From positions 1 through 30,344 of the IMG/VR virus record IMGVR_UViG_3300042936_001079: a DNA stretch of 30,344 nucleotides. The stretch is one strand, 5' to 3'. Positions 7,592 to 16,119 of this stretch are shown piece by piece; the first letter of the stretch is position 1, and each line of letters opens with the position of its first letter. The notes under the pieces are model-generated. The model saw only the letters and a list, made by a program, of their open reading frames with translations, was not told the origin of the DNA and did no database searches. The stretch is from a virus. The translations under genes were made by a program, and so were the position numbers.

Positions 7592-8182
7592 ATGCCAAAT
7601 CATTGTAATAACACTTTAGGTGTCTTAGGTAAGACATCTGATGTAGAGAAGTTTGTAGAATTTGTAACAAATAAGGGTGAAGATAAAGAACAAAATAAGT
7701 ATGAGTTATTTAAAAGTTTAATTCCAATGCCAAAAGAATTGGAAGGAACTACTTCACCATCTAAATTAAGCAATGAAGAGTTGATTAAGAAATATGGAAC
7801 TGATAATTGGTATGATTGGTGCAATAGTAATTGGGGAACTAAATGGGGTGATTATGATATCACTAAAAGTGACCTTGCCAATTTAATTCAATATTCTTAT
7901 CCATTTAAAGAAGATGGTATTAAGGATTATGATAATGCTATTGAAGATACGAGTAATTCATATGTACATTTTTATTATGATACTGCTTGGGCTCCAGGTA
8001 GTGATGAAATTTCTGCTGCTCTTTGTAATCAATTCCCAGAATTAAATTTTAATTTGTATTTTGAAGAACCTGGAATGGGTTTTGCTGGTCAAGTTAAAAT
8101 TCAAAAAGGTGAAGTAATTTATAATGATAGTTGGGACTTTCATCAAGATTGTGACGATATATCCGAAATAGACTTTAGTTAA
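7592..8182 (+). CDS. Api92-like / DUF1281-type protein, 196 aa
   Basis: N-terminal MPNHCNNTLGVLG, then LIPMPKELEG, YDWCNSNWGTKWGDYD, FYYDTAWAPGSDEI, FPELNFNLYFEEPGMGFAG in that order. This is the full signature of the Api92-like (ferredoxin-like fold) family found in many phages and mobile elements; length is normal for it. Biochemical function is unknown for the family. One base separates it from the upstream stop. Confidence 0.88.
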   Translation: MPNHCNNTLGVLGKTSDVEKFVEFVTNKGEDKEQNKYELFKSLIPMPKELEGTTSPSKLSNEELIKKYGTDNWYDWCNSNWGTKWGDYDITKSDLANLIQYSYPFKEDGIKDYDNAIEDTSNSYVHFYYDTAWAPGSDEISAALCNQFPELNFNLYFEEPGMGFAGQVKIQKGEVIYNDSWDFHQDCDDISEIDFS

Positions 8183-8197
8183 CAAAGGGGAAATGAT

Positions 8198-8683
8198 ATG
8201 GGATTAGATAATATGCCTATGGTTTATCCATGTGAAGGTATAGCAGTTAAAGATAGTGATGGTAGAACTGATTGTGTTGCTACAGCGCAGTGTGGTAATT
8301 GTGGTTGGAAAAATGCAATTGAATCAGATCCATTAGTAAAAGACTTGAAACCAGTATTAGGTATTTTTGGTGCTGATTGCTGGTATAGAGGAAAGTATGG
8401 AAATTATCTTTTAAGTGTATTAGAAGATAAAGAAGATACTTATTTTGATGATGCTACTTGGACTTTCTATGGTAGTGGTCATGTAAATGGAGATGAAGGT
8501 ATTGATTCAGATGATTGTATTTCAATGTCTGAATTCATGAAAGACAATGCAGAATTATTTGCATATAAAGCAGGTACAAAATATCCAGATCAATCAAAAG
8601 AATTAATTAGCGATTGGATTTATGCCAGTTGGTGGTTAAATTTTGTTGGTGAGAAATGCAAAGGTTCAGCAATATGGTACTAA
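8198..8683 (+). CDS. Phage protein with zinc-ribbon-like cysteines, 161 aa
   Basis: Begins MGLDNMP and has Cys12, Cys26, Cys32 and Cys35 (QCGNCGW), a likely zinc site, then an acidic Trp-rich body and WIYASWWLNF near the C-terminus. Starts after AAAGGGGAAA. MGLDNMP-type proteins are seen in actinophages (recollection); function unknown. Confidence 0.8.
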   Translation: MGLDNMPMVYPCEGIAVKDSDGRTDCVATAQCGNCGWKNAIESDPLVKDLKPVLGIFGADCWYRGKYGNYLLSVLEDKEDTYFDDATWTFYGSGHVNGDEGIDSDDCISMSEFMKDNAELFAYKAGTKYPDQSKELISDWIYASWWLNFVGEKCKGSAIWY

Positions 8684-8695
8684 TAAAGGAGCAAT

Positions 8696-9061
8696 ATGTT
8701 TAATATGGATGATTTCAATAATGACAATAGTTTAAGAATTCCAAGTGGTTTTAGTAATGATATTGAATTTGTTTACATAATGCAATCAGTAGCGAATGTT
8801 GTTTGCAGAACTAATCATAGTGATCCTAAGGATAGAGAAAGGTTATCTATGAGTTTGATAAATATAGCATGCGGAGATAAAGAAGATGTAGTTGCTGATA
8901 GAGCAGTAAGCATTATTTTGTCATTGGTGCATCATTTGTCAACAATTATTGAGGCAACAGAAGTTGATCTTGATGAATATCATAAAGCTTACAATGATGA
9001 AACATTAAGCAATTTGTATGATAACCCAAATATACCTTATTACGAGGATGACAATGATTGA
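8696..9061 (+). CDS. Hypothetical helical protein, 121 aa
   Basis: Not recognised. Mostly alpha-helical (ADRAVSIILSLVHHLSTIIEA, around residues 63-83), acidic C-terminus. AAAGGAGC ribosome site. Its 3' end overlaps the WhiB-type gene by eight bases, so the two are probably translated together. Confidence 0.8.
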   Translation: MFNMDDFNNDNSLRIPSGFSNDIEFVYIMQSVANVVCRTNHSDPKDRERLSMSLINIACGDKEDVVADRAVSIILSLVHHLSTIIEATEVDLDEYHKAYNDETLSNLYDNPNIPYYEDDND

Positions 9062-9377
9062 TGAAAATAAGGAATCATGGAGAGATGAAGCAAATTGTAT
9101 AAAAGCTCCTTTAAATATATTTTTCCCTGAAGATGAAACTGGTAGCACCAGTAAGAGAAAAATTGATAGAGCGAAAATAATATGTGAAAATTGTTCAGTC
9201 CAACATAAATGCTTAATATATTCTTTAAATGAAAATATTGATCATGGAGTTTGGGGTGGACTTTCATCCAGGGAAAGAAAAGCATTGAAGAAAAATGTTG
9301 ATGCAATGGATTATACAAGCACAGTTTATTTATTGTTAAATAAAACAATCCCAATCATAAGTAAGAGAAAGAAATAG
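9054..9377 (+). CDS. WhiB-type iron-sulphur transcription regulator, 107 aa
   Basis: All family marks are visible: Cys15, then Cys44-x2-Cys47-x5-Cys53 (CENCSVQHKC) that ligate a [4Fe-4S] cluster, and the GVWGGLSSRERK turn (residues 65-76) followed by a basic tail. The family is essentially restricted to Actinobacteria and their phages, where members bind the primary sigma factor or DNA. ATG 9054 follows GAGGATG and overlaps the previous gene. It likely redirects host transcription (inference; some actinophage WhiB proteins are known to repress host whiB2). Confidence 0.93.
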   Translation: MIDENKESWRDEANCIKAPLNIFFPEDETGSTSKRKIDRAKIICENCSVQHKCLIYSLNENIDHGVWGGLSSRERKALKKNVDAMDYTSTVYLLLNKTIPIISKRKK

Positions 9378-9386
9378 GAGAAAGCC

Positions 9387-10325
9387 ATGAACAATCAAAC
9401 GAGAGTGGAAGAGATAGTAGAGGAAGTTTTAACCAGCAAAGATGTTAAATCTATGCATATCCCCATTAAAACCAATAGCCAGCAAGAAATGTTTGGAGCA
9501 TCATTTAACAGTGGTCATGTTTCAAAGATATCTTCTTTGGTTAAAGTATCTGATCTGGTAATTGATTACACATACCAGCGTCAGCCGCTTATTAAGAAAG
9601 TAAATAAGATTGCAAAGAACTTTGACTCAGATATTCTTGGAGTCATTATTTGCTCAATGCGTGAAGATGGATCATTGGCTGTAATTGATGGTAGCCATAG
9701 AGTTCATGCTATGCGTGAAAAAGGAATGAATGATTACTCAGTAAATGCTCTTATCTACTTTGATTTAGATATCAAAGACGAAGCAAGAATATTTGCGATG
9801 CTTAATCAGGAACACACAAAGCCAAATACAACAGATATCTTTAAAGCTGGAATTGTTTCTGGTGATGAAGAAACGATTGCAATTAATAAAATCCTTAACG
9901 GTTTGGGTTTGATTATTGGAGTTGGACCTGGTGATAATAAGGTTCGTGCTATTTCTACAATTAGGCGTGTTTATCGTAATGCTGGAGATAAAGTATTGCG
10001 TGACACATTGTATACGATTAAATCAGCTTATGGTGACTCATCTAGCACAATGCGTGATGTTTTGATTTCTGCTGTTGCAATTATCTATAATCGTTATGGT
10101 GCAAAAGTTGAAGTATCTCGTATGGTTACTACATTGCAAAAGTTTGGTAATCCAAATACGCTTATTGCAAATGCAAAATCAATTGGTGTAAATGCAAGTT
10201 CTGTTACAGCATCTGCTTTACCATTTGTTATTGTAAATGCTTATAATCAAAGATTAACAACAAATCGCCTTAGCGATTACCCAATGAATTTACTTGCTCA
10301 GCAAGTATGGGTTTCAATTAAATAA
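9387..10325 (+). CDS. ParB-like nuclease-domain protein, 312 aa
   Basis: Residues about 52-135 form a ParB/sulfiredoxin-like N-terminal domain: DYTYQRQ (61-67), a VNKIAKNFD helix and VIDGSHRVHAM with the DGxHR motif at 101-105. The rest (about 150-312) is helical and less conserved. Family members act as CTP/ATP-using DNA-binding or nuclease proteins; DUF6551-like phage versions have no assigned role. AGGAGAAAGCC precedes ATG. A hairpin follows its stop, so it ends a sub-unit of the operon. Confidence 0.85.
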   Translation: MNNQTRVEEIVEEVLTSKDVKSMHIPIKTNSQQEMFGASFNSGHVSKISSLVKVSDLVIDYTYQRQPLIKKVNKIAKNFDSDILGVIICSMREDGSLAVIDGSHRVHAMREKGMNDYSVNALIYFDLDIKDEARIFAMLNQEHTKPNTTDIFKAGIVSGDEETIAINKILNGLGLIIGVGPGDNKVRAISTIRRVYRNAGDKVLRDTLYTIKSAYGDSSSTMRDVLISAVAIIYNRYGAKVEVSRMVTTLQKFGNPNTLIANAKSIGVNASSVTASALPFVIVNAYNQRLTTNRLSDYPMNLLAQQVWVSIK

Positions 10326-10332
10326 TAGATTT

Positions 10333-10366
10333 GGGGTTGGGTTAGACTGATCGCTAACTCAACCCC
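10333..10366 (+). terminator. Hairpin, possible weak terminator
   Basis: Thirteen-pair stem GGGGTTGGGTTAG (10333-10345) with CTAACTCAACCCC (10354-10366), one G-U pair as RNA, loop ACTGATCG. The 3' flank is only ATTTAAGT, so termination would be partial; it may instead protect the upstream mRNA end. Confidence 0.6.
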
Positions 10367-10398
10367 ATTTAAGTCCCTCTAAACAAAAGGAGAATGAT

Positions 10399-10770
10399 AT
10401 GAATAATTATCCACCTGGGGTAACTGGTAATGAATATGAAATTGCTGGTGGTGAAGAAACAGAAGAGTATTGGCAATGTGAAGGTATGGTATCAGCAATT
10501 ACTGTAAGTATACCAACTATTCAAGATATGAGTGAACAAATCTTTAATGTATTTACTAAATTAAAAGAGCATAGTTATACTTCATATCAAGAGTGGATTA
10601 ATCAAAATGTAAGAAGTATAAAAAGAACATTAGAGGATCTAATTCATTCTGACGAAGTGGTTGAAGTTGATTGCGGTTTTAATGGAACTGTTTTAATGGA
10701 ACGATACAAGAATAAAAAATGGTGGTCTTGCCCAAATTGTAGGGCAGAGCATGAAGTTGAACTTGATTAA
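10399..10770 (+). CDS. Actinophage-type protein with C-terminal zinc ribbon, 123 aa
   Basis: N-terminus NNYPPGVTGNEYEIAG is a recurrent start of small actinophage proteins (recollection). C-terminus VDCGFNG (Cys92) and WWSCPNCRAEHEVEL (Cys111, Cys114) form a zinc-ribbon-like end; Cys27 lies apart. Centre is a long helix. AAAAGGAGAAT ribosome site. Function unknown. Confidence 0.8.
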   Translation: MNNYPPGVTGNEYEIAGGEETEEYWQCEGMVSAITVSIPTIQDMSEQIFNVFTKLKEHSYTSYQEWINQNVRSIKRTLEDLIHSDEVVEVDCGFNGTVLMERYKNKKWWSCPNCRAEHEVELD

Positions 10771-10866
10771 TATTGTGATCAGAAAGCACACTCAAGTTTG
10801 TAGTTTTAAGAATATAAAAATGGCGGGAGTTCAATGTATATACCAAACAAAATAGATGGAGGAATC

Positions 10867-11385
10867 ATGGAAGATATTAAACTACATAGCGTTAAGAATT
10901 TAAGGGGTGGGTATTTTGTTCCTGAGTTTATAGATAAGAAATTCATAACTCAAGATGGAAACCTTGGTGTTAATGTGAAAGATTACCATACCCGTATGAG
11001 TCCTTCATTAGATGATCAAATGTATTTCAACTATGAATTGAAAGATTATGTTTACAGCGGTGTTCAATCTATGTTTTGGAATAAATGTCAATCAATAGGT
11101 CGTAGTTGGGGTTATGATCATGTTGAAAATAGTGGTAGAAGTGGTGGTTGGGCTTGTCCTATGAATATACATTCTTATAATTCAACAACTACTTTTAATT
11201 ATATCAAATGCCCAGAGAATAATTTACTGAGTGACATATCAATTGCAGATGCAATAAAGATTCAAAGATTCAATGGGTTTGCTAGATATGTACAAACATT
11301 ATTCTTTTTAGTAAAATCAGAAATCGGACACATAACAAACATAGATGAGTTCTTTGAACTCAAGAAAGAAGTTGAAGCATTATGA
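10867..11385 (+). CDS. Hypothetical protein, 172 aa
   Basis: Not recognised. Gly/Tyr/Trp-rich centre (SGRSGGWACPMNIHSY, about residues 88-103), helical C-terminus. Two starts are possible: ATG 10867 after GGAGGAATC (chosen) or ATG 10834 after GGGAGTTCA, adding 11 residues. Stop overlaps the next start by four bases. Confidence 0.78.
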   Translation: MEDIKLHSVKNLRGGYFVPEFIDKKFITQDGNLGVNVKDYHTRMSPSLDDQMYFNYELKDYVYSGVQSMFWNKCQSIGRSWGYDHVENSGRSGGWACPMNIHSYNSTTTFNYIKCPENNLLSDISIADAIKIQRFNGFARYVQTLFFLVKSEIGHITNIDEFFELKKEVEAL

Positions 11386-11780
11386 GTACAAAAACTGATA
11401 GTTGCGAATCAAGAATCCAAGAAAGTAAAAACAATTGCGAAGAACATCTTGAGCTTATGTTTAAATTACTTGATAGCGAAAGACTAGACGAGAATGATGA
11501 AGATGATGCAAAGATACTTCAACTTATTGAAGATGAAGGATTGAATGAAGATAGCATTTATGAGTACGCATTAGGTATTTCAACTCAAAAAGTTATGAAA
11601 ATTGAATTGAGTACTGGTGGTCCTGCTTCTTTTATTGAAGCTTATCTTGATAATGAAAACAATGTTGATGAAGTATTTTATCATTTTCAAGATTGGTTTG
11701 ATGGTGCTAAAAGAAAAGTATCAAGCGATTCAGCAATATATAGATATGCCGAATTTATGGCGGAAGGGTATGCAGTATAA
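11382..11780 (+). CDS. Phage protein with LSTGGPASF motif, 132 aa
   Basis: Residues about 70-131 hold KVMKIELSTGGPASFIEAYL, then EVFYHFQDWFDGAKRKV. That order (LSxGGPxxxxE, then YHFxDWFDGA) is a widespread small phage family of unknown function (recollection). N-terminal part is acidic and helical. Coupled by ATGA upstream and TAATG downstream. Confidence 0.82.
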   Translation: MSTKTDSCESRIQESKNNCEEHLELMFKLLDSERLDENDEDDAKILQLIEDEGLNEDSIYEYALGISTQKVMKIELSTGGPASFIEAYLDNENNVDEVFYHFQDWFDGAKRKVSSDSAIYRYAEFMAEGYAV

Positions 11781-12478
11781 TGAAAGAATTTTTAGAAAGA
11801 ACAGATTCAGCAGGAAACCAAATATACACAACTAAAACAGGAGAAATAACCATGCAAAATGAAACATTAACAACCGAAGCAGTATTTCCACAAATTGAAA
11901 CTATTCCATCACCAGTAAGTAATCTTATTGTTGCGGAAATGTGTTTCCCTAAAGATCAACTTATGATGATGCTGAATGAAGCATGTGTAACTAAAGATCA
12001 AGTTGAAGAAATGATTGAAGAGCACGATATGACCGATTGTGTTGAATCACTTATTGGTGATATTGATTGGACTGATAAAGTAACAGATGTCCTTAATGAT
12101 ATTGATGTAGAAGATTATCTTGAAATGTCTACTTTTGTTGATAGCGTTATGGAAAATCTTGATTACAGAGATATCGCTAGCAATGTAAAAGAATATATTG
12201 AAGAACCTGATGCTGAATCAATGGCTAGTTCTTTGCTAACATCTTTTAATTATGAAGCACCTTGCTATACTGGTCAATTGTATATTAAATCAGTAGAAAG
12301 CATTATTGAGGGCTATATGAAGAAACAAACAGAAGGTGTAGTTCAACCAACTGTTATTGTTGATGATGCAGTTCGCCTTCGTGCATTTACTATTCAAGAA
12401 ATTAATGAAGTTCTAGATGCTTTGCAATATACTGAATACAATAAGAGTCGTATCCTTACATCACTATCACTAAAATAG
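11780..12478 (+). CDS. Acidic hypothetical protein, 232 aa
   Basis: Not recognised. The first ATG (11780, TAATG overlap) is used for the full frame, but ATG 11852 with AGGAG eight bases upstream may be the main start, giving 208 aa. Strongly acidic with repeated helical segments of the form CVESLIGDIDW / VTDVLNDIDVEDYLE / FVDSVMENLDYRD (residues about 85-140), a likely internal repeat of about 24 residues. C-terminal helix basic. Confidence 0.75.
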   Translation: MKEFLERTDSAGNQIYTTKTGEITMQNETLTTEAVFPQIETIPSPVSNLIVAEMCFPKDQLMMMLNEACVTKDQVEEMIEEHDMTDCVESLIGDIDWTDKVTDVLNDIDVEDYLEMSTFVDSVMENLDYRDIASNVKEYIEEPDAESMASSLLTSFNYEAPCYTGQLYIKSVESIIEGYMKKQTEGVVQPTVIVDDAVRLRAFTIQEINEVLDALQYTEYNKSRILTSLSLK

Positions 12479-12488
12479 AGGGGAACTA

Positions 12489-14147
12489 ATGAAAAAATAC
12501 ATTAAGATTGCAAATAAATCAGGTAATGTTAGTCGGATAGCCTTAGAAAAACTAGGGCTATCTACTAAAAGAGATGATCCAAATACAATTGGACAATTTG
12601 GTTCTGGTATTAAATATGCTCCGATTGCCGCATTAAGAATGGGATTGGAATGGATATTTACTGGTACAGACGATAAGGGTTCCTATGTGCTTAAGTATAA
12701 GGTTGAGGAAGAAGATGGAGTTGATTGTATCGTATATGATTACGGTGACTATCAGAAATCATCTTCTTTTACAATTGATGCTGGAGTATTAAGTTGGGAA
12801 GATTGTTTTCAAATCTATAGAGAAGCTATTGCTAATGCTATGGATGAATCTAATGAAAATGATACAGAATGGTATCGTGAAATTGTTGAAGCATCTGAAG
12901 TAAAACAGAATTATGGTGAGTTTGCTGTTTACATTAGTGCATCTCCAAATATGATGGAAATCTATGATGAGCACGATAAGTATTTCCTTGAGAATCGTGA
13001 GCCTATTTACAAAAGTAAAGATGGTTACGCTAAGGTAAAATTCTTTGATCCTTATTCATCTAGCGAAGGTCATGTGTATCATAAATCAGTTATGGTTTAT
13101 GAGAATACAGAACATGATTGTCTCTTTGATTATGAAGTTAAATCACTTCGTTTGAATGAGATGAGAACAGTATCTGATGAATGGCAAATGAATTATTTGA
13201 TTTCTCACGGTATTGCTGAATGTACAGATAATAAAATCATTGAACGAATTCTGGACAATTTGGGAAGTAAGAAGTGGGAATATAAGTTGAGTGAGACCAT
13301 TATTGGAACCGCAGATATTAGTAATGAGTGGTGTAAAGTGTGGGGAAAAAAGTATGGCGAAGCAACTATTATGCTCAATTCAATTGAGGATGCAAATAAT
13401 TCCATTCATATGTATTTGAAAGAAAAAGGACAGAAGTATAAAACTGTTGATTCTTCATTTATGTATACTATATTGGCAAAATCTGGTGTCAATACTTTAG
13501 AAACTATTGCTGGAGAGTCAATCAATTATGACATTGACTATGACACTGATAAGTATCCAAAGCTATTGAAAGCAATTGAAATTGCTGCTAGGTATGAGCC
13601 AGGTATTTTAACAATGGAAAAGCCAATTGTTTGCTTCACCCCTAAACAGAGTGATACATTTCTTGGTTTGCTTATAAATAAAGAAAACGAAGATAAGCAA
13701 ATTCTAATTGAAAAGAACCATGCTCGTGACGGTGAGATATATGAAATAGTTGCTACTGTTATTCATGAATATGATCACTATACAAGTGGTTATGCTGATG
13801 GAGATCATGCTGGTAGAAAGTTTAGGGATTTAGCTGATCGTAGAATTGGTAGATTAATGTGTGAGAATTATAAACTAGATCTACTGTCTATTTGTGCTGA
13901 TGGAATTAGCGTTCCACTCACTAGTATTCCTGATCTTGGTGGTTTGAATTATAACATTTTATTCTTCATGGATTCATACATCTTGTCCATTGGGAAATGC
14001 AAATTTATTATTTCTCAAAAACGAGAACTCAATTCAAAAATCCAGTATAATGATGCTGGGGTTATCAAGCCATCTAATGATGGACAAAGTATGCTTATCC
14101 CAATTGAAAATTGGGATCATAGTAATTTCTATATCAATCAAATCTAA
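12489..14147 (+). CDS. GHKL-ATPase-like protein with HExxH metallopeptidase-like motif, 552 aa
   Basis: Largest gene in the block. Near the N-terminus LGLSTKRDDPNTIGQFGSGIKYA (two pieces, 23-34 and 35-43) resembles the G2/lid motif of Hsp90/MORC-type ATPases; residues 111-120 REAIANAMDE resemble the N-box (ExxxNAxD). The order, G2 before N-box, is the reverse of the standard fold. Residues 426-430 are HEYDH (HExxH zinc site) in a conserved-looking helix, with further His/Asp at 440-450. Phage homologues of the N-terminal half (IGFFGTGLKYA type) are familiar to me as unnamed ATP-binding proteins. Predicted: ATP-dependent, zinc-dependent enzyme acting in the cytoplasm; substrate unknown. AGAGGGGAAC ribosome site. 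Confidence 0.75.
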   Translation: MKKYIKIANKSGNVSRIALEKLGLSTKRDDPNTIGQFGSGIKYAPIAALRMGLEWIFTGTDDKGSYVLKYKVEEEDGVDCIVYDYGDYQKSSSFTIDAGVLSWEDCFQIYREAIANAMDESNENDTEWYREIVEASEVKQNYGEFAVYISASPNMMEIYDEHDKYFLENREPIYKSKDGYAKVKFFDPYSSSEGHVYHKSVMVYENTEHDCLFDYEVKSLRLNEMRTVSDEWQMNYLISHGIAECTDNKIIERILDNLGSKKWEYKLSETIIGTADISNEWCKVWGKKYGEATIMLNSIEDANNSIHMYLKEKGQKYKTVDSSFMYTILAKSGVNTLETIAGESINYDIDYDTDKYPKLLKAIEIAARYEPGILTMEKPIVCFTPKQSDTFLGLLINKENEDKQILIEKNHARDGEIYEIVATVIHEYDHYTSGYADGDHAGRKFRDLADRRIGRLMCENYKLDLLSICADGISVPLTSIPDLGGLNYNILFFMDSYILSIGKCKFIISQKRELNSKIQYNDAGVIKPSNDGQSMLIPIENWDHSNFYINQI

Positions 14148-14155
14148 GGAGCGTT

Positions 14156-14269
14156 ATGAAGGTATATATGTATGGTGCTGGTATATTGATATTTGGAATA
14201 GCATTTCCTGCTCTTGCATTTATTATGTTCTCAGCTATTTTGTTAGCAATATGTTCAAAGGTTAAGTGA
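14156..14269 (+). CDS. Small single-span membrane protein, 37 aa
   Basis: AAGGAGCGTT precedes ATG 14156. Residues 6-33 are a continuous hydrophobic stretch with Gly, Ala, Ile, Leu and Phe, flanked by Lys at both ends, i.e. one transmembrane helix. The stop overlaps the next ATG (TGATG). A holin-like or membrane-regulator role is possible but not supported further. Confidence 0.75.
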   Translation: MKVYMYGAGILIFGIAFPALAFIMFSAILLAICSKVK

Positions 14270-14604
14270 TGCCGAAGTTTGATAAATACTTTATTGTAGA
14301 ATTCAGAATTCCTATTAGGGTTGACGATGTTGATTCAGTAATGGAAGCAGTATCTATGGCTAATAGGATATGTGAAAGACAACATAATTTTAAACCAATT
14401 AATTGGTTTGCAAGAATATTTGAGTATGTGGTTGGTGAGAAAAAAGTTGGTCATGTTCGTGAATATTTTTATAATCCAAATTCGGCAACATCAAGAGAGA
14501 TTGAGAAGAATATTGGATACCATAATGATTTAGTGAAAGAAGGAAAAGCTCCTTCCGATATCATTATGCTTAATGAAGAGTTAATGGAGGACATTGACGA
14601 ATGA
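14269..14604 (+). CDS. Hypothetical protein, 111 aa
   Basis: Not recognised. Begins with a beta strand (KYFIVEFRIPIRV) and a helix (DSVMEAVSMANRICERQ), then a basic aromatic segment (INWFARIFEYVVGEKK). Start at ATG 14269 is coupled to the membrane gene by TGATG. Confidence 0.78.
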   Translation: MPKFDKYFIVEFRIPIRVDDVDSVMEAVSMANRICERQHNFKPINWFARIFEYVVGEKKVGHVREYFYNPNSATSREIEKNIGYHNDLVKEGKAPSDIIMLNEELMEDIDE

Positions 14605-14663
14605 TGTATTTTTGTGGTACAATTGATGAATGTAATTTAAACAAGGGTGTAGTAAATGAATGA
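14601..14663 (+). CDS. Possible 20-aa minigene
   Basis: A 20-codon frame with ATGA overlap on its 5' side and overlap with the next gene's ATGAATGA on its 3' side. It has two Cys (FCGTIDEC). The double coupling is the only support; it may be merely the spacer that carries the next ribosome site. Confidence 0.3.
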   Translation: MMYFCGTIDECNLNKGVVNE

Positions 14664-14991
14664 TCAAGAAGAGTACCTATATACTGACTATGCTATACAG
14701 ATTTTTTCTGCATTTAGCAATAGAGATATCAGTGCAATCATAAAAATGTTTGATACCGAGGATGGTGAAAAGAGAGATGAGTCTTTTGCCCCAGGTATCT
14801 TGTTTGGATTTATGGTTCATCTTGAAATATTGTTTGCAGCAATTGCTGAGAGTAATGATGGAACTCCTTTAGAAGCGTTTCAGGAATATGCTTTACATTA
14901 TAATTCAGTCAGGGATGATCTAAAGAAAATGGCACTTTTAAACCCTACGGCTGTAACAGAAATAATAAAAAATCATGGAGGTTCTTTATAG
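14656..14991 (+). CDS. Hypothetical acidic protein, 111 aa
   Basis: Not recognised. Helical, with a hydrophobic centre (GILFGFMVHLEILFAAIAES, about residues 47-66) that is interrupted by His and Glu, so probably a buried helix pair rather than a membrane span. Followed by a hairpin-bearing spacer, so it may end a sub-unit. Confidence 0.78.
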   Translation: MNDQEEYLYTDYAIQIFSAFSNRDISAIIKMFDTEDGEKRDESFAPGILFGFMVHLEILFAAIAESNDGTPLEAFQEYALHYNSVRDDLKKMALLNPTAVTEIIKNHGGSL

Positions 14992-15098
14992 AATAAAAAC
15001 TCTGTAAAGCGAGCGAGCAAACTTGTAGATTGCCCTCGTTTTGCATCTAAAGATATGCTAATGCGAACTAATCGCAAAACCTAACCTATGGAGGCAAA
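14992..15098 (+). other. Spacer with two short hairpins
   Basis: CGAGcgaGCAA / TTGCccTCG (about 15010-15041) forms a bulged hairpin followed by TTTTGC, a weak terminator candidate; TGCGA/TCGCA (15062-15076) forms a second hairpin before the ribosome site TGGAGG of the next gene. Confidence 0.45.
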
Positions 15099-15626
15099 AT
15101 GAAGACAAAGACTTCAATAATAAGTTTAATAGTAAGTATATATATAGGAATAGTAGCTACAATTGGATATGCTGCAAATACTAATGAGGTTGAATATAAA
15201 AGACCAGTATTTGTACAGAAATCATTGTTAATCATTAATACAGAACCAGTTGTTATTCAGAAAGTAATGGATAGCAGAGTTCCTAAAGATAAAAGTAAGA
15301 GATGCCCTCAATGGGAATCTAAGTTTAAAGAGTATGGATTGCCAGTAGATGTGTTTTCATATATTGCTTGGAGAGAAAGTGGATGTAACCCCGAAGCAAT
15401 AAATGCAAAATTTAATTCTAATGGCAAGGTCATATGGACTTTAAATAAAAATGGTTCTATTGATAGAGGCTTGGTTCAGATTAATAGTTGCTGGAGATCA
15501 GTAACTAAAAAAGTCTGTGGTACTAATCTAAATGGATTGCTCGGTGTAGATTGTAATCTTAAAGTTGCAAAATATATTATGGACAATTCCGAAGGTAAGT
15601 TATTAAACTGGAACATTCAAAACTAA
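15099..15626 (+). CDS. Secreted SLT-type lytic transglycosylase, 175 aa
   Basis: Residues 1-26 are a Sec signal peptide (Lys-rich start, hydrophobic core, GYAA end). The mature part is a lysozyme-like SLT domain: SYIAWRESGCNP with the catalytic Glu at 93, then RGLVQINSCW (GLMQIN-type motif, 124-129). Five cysteines (69, 96, 131, 140, 152) could form disulphides outside the membrane. It should cleave peptidoglycan glycan strands. With its own signal peptide it does not need a holin for export; a lysis or wall-remodelling role is inferred. ATGGAGG ribosome site. Confidence 0.85.
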   Translation: MKTKTSIISLIVSIYIGIVATIGYAANTNEVEYKRPVFVQKSLLIINTEPVVIQKVMDSRVPKDKSKRCPQWESKFKEYGLPVDVFSYIAWRESGCNPEAINAKFNSNGKVIWTLNKNGSIDRGLVQINSCWRSVTKKVCGTNLNGLLGVDCNLKVAKYIMDNSEGKLLNWNIQN

Positions 15627-15642
15627 AAGAAAGGGGTATCCA

Positions 15643-16113
15643 ATGGGATACTATGTAGACACAACGGAAGCAGATATCTTTATTTCTAAAGATAAGTTTG
15701 AGGATTGCTATAAAGCAATGTGCAAGCTTAACGAAAGAGATGATCTAAAAAGTGGTGGTAGTTGGGGTGCAGGAATATCTGCAGATCAACCGAAACCTGA
15801 AGGAATGAGTTATCATCCAGGTAAATGGTTTAGTTGGATGGATGCTAATTATCCAGAAACATGTAAAAGTATGGAAGATATTTTGCATGCACTTGGTTTT
15901 GAAAATATTGATTATGATGAAGAAGGCAATCTGATAGATCTATGCTATAGCAGTAAGATTGGTTCAGAGGATCACTTCTTTCAATCAATTGCACCTTTTG
16001 TTAAAGAAGGTAGTTATATCAATTGGTCAGGTGAAGATAATTCTATATGGCAATGGTATTTTAATGGTAAGGAAATGGTAACTAAATCAGCTCATATAAC
16101 TTGGGTTGAATAA
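15643..16113 (+). CDS. Phage protein with GYYV...WSGEDN pattern, 156 aa
   Basis: Starts MGYYVDTTEADIFI and ends with IAPFVKEGSYINWSGEDNSIWQW (two pieces, about 121-143). The pattern GYYV ... LGF ... KIGxE..FF..IAPxVxxGSxIxWxGEDxxxWxW is one I know from many unannotated phage and actinobacterial proteins. Function unknown. AAAGGGGTATCC ribosome site; tRNA gene begins six bases after its stop. Confidence 0.82.
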   Translation: MGYYVDTTEADIFISKDKFEDCYKAMCKLNERDDLKSGGSWGAGISADQPKPEGMSYHPGKWFSWMDANYPETCKSMEDILHALGFENIDYDEEGNLIDLCYSSKIGSEDHFFQSIAPFVKEGSYINWSGEDNSIWQWYFNGKEMVTKSAHITWVE

Positions 16114-16119
16114 GTTAAT

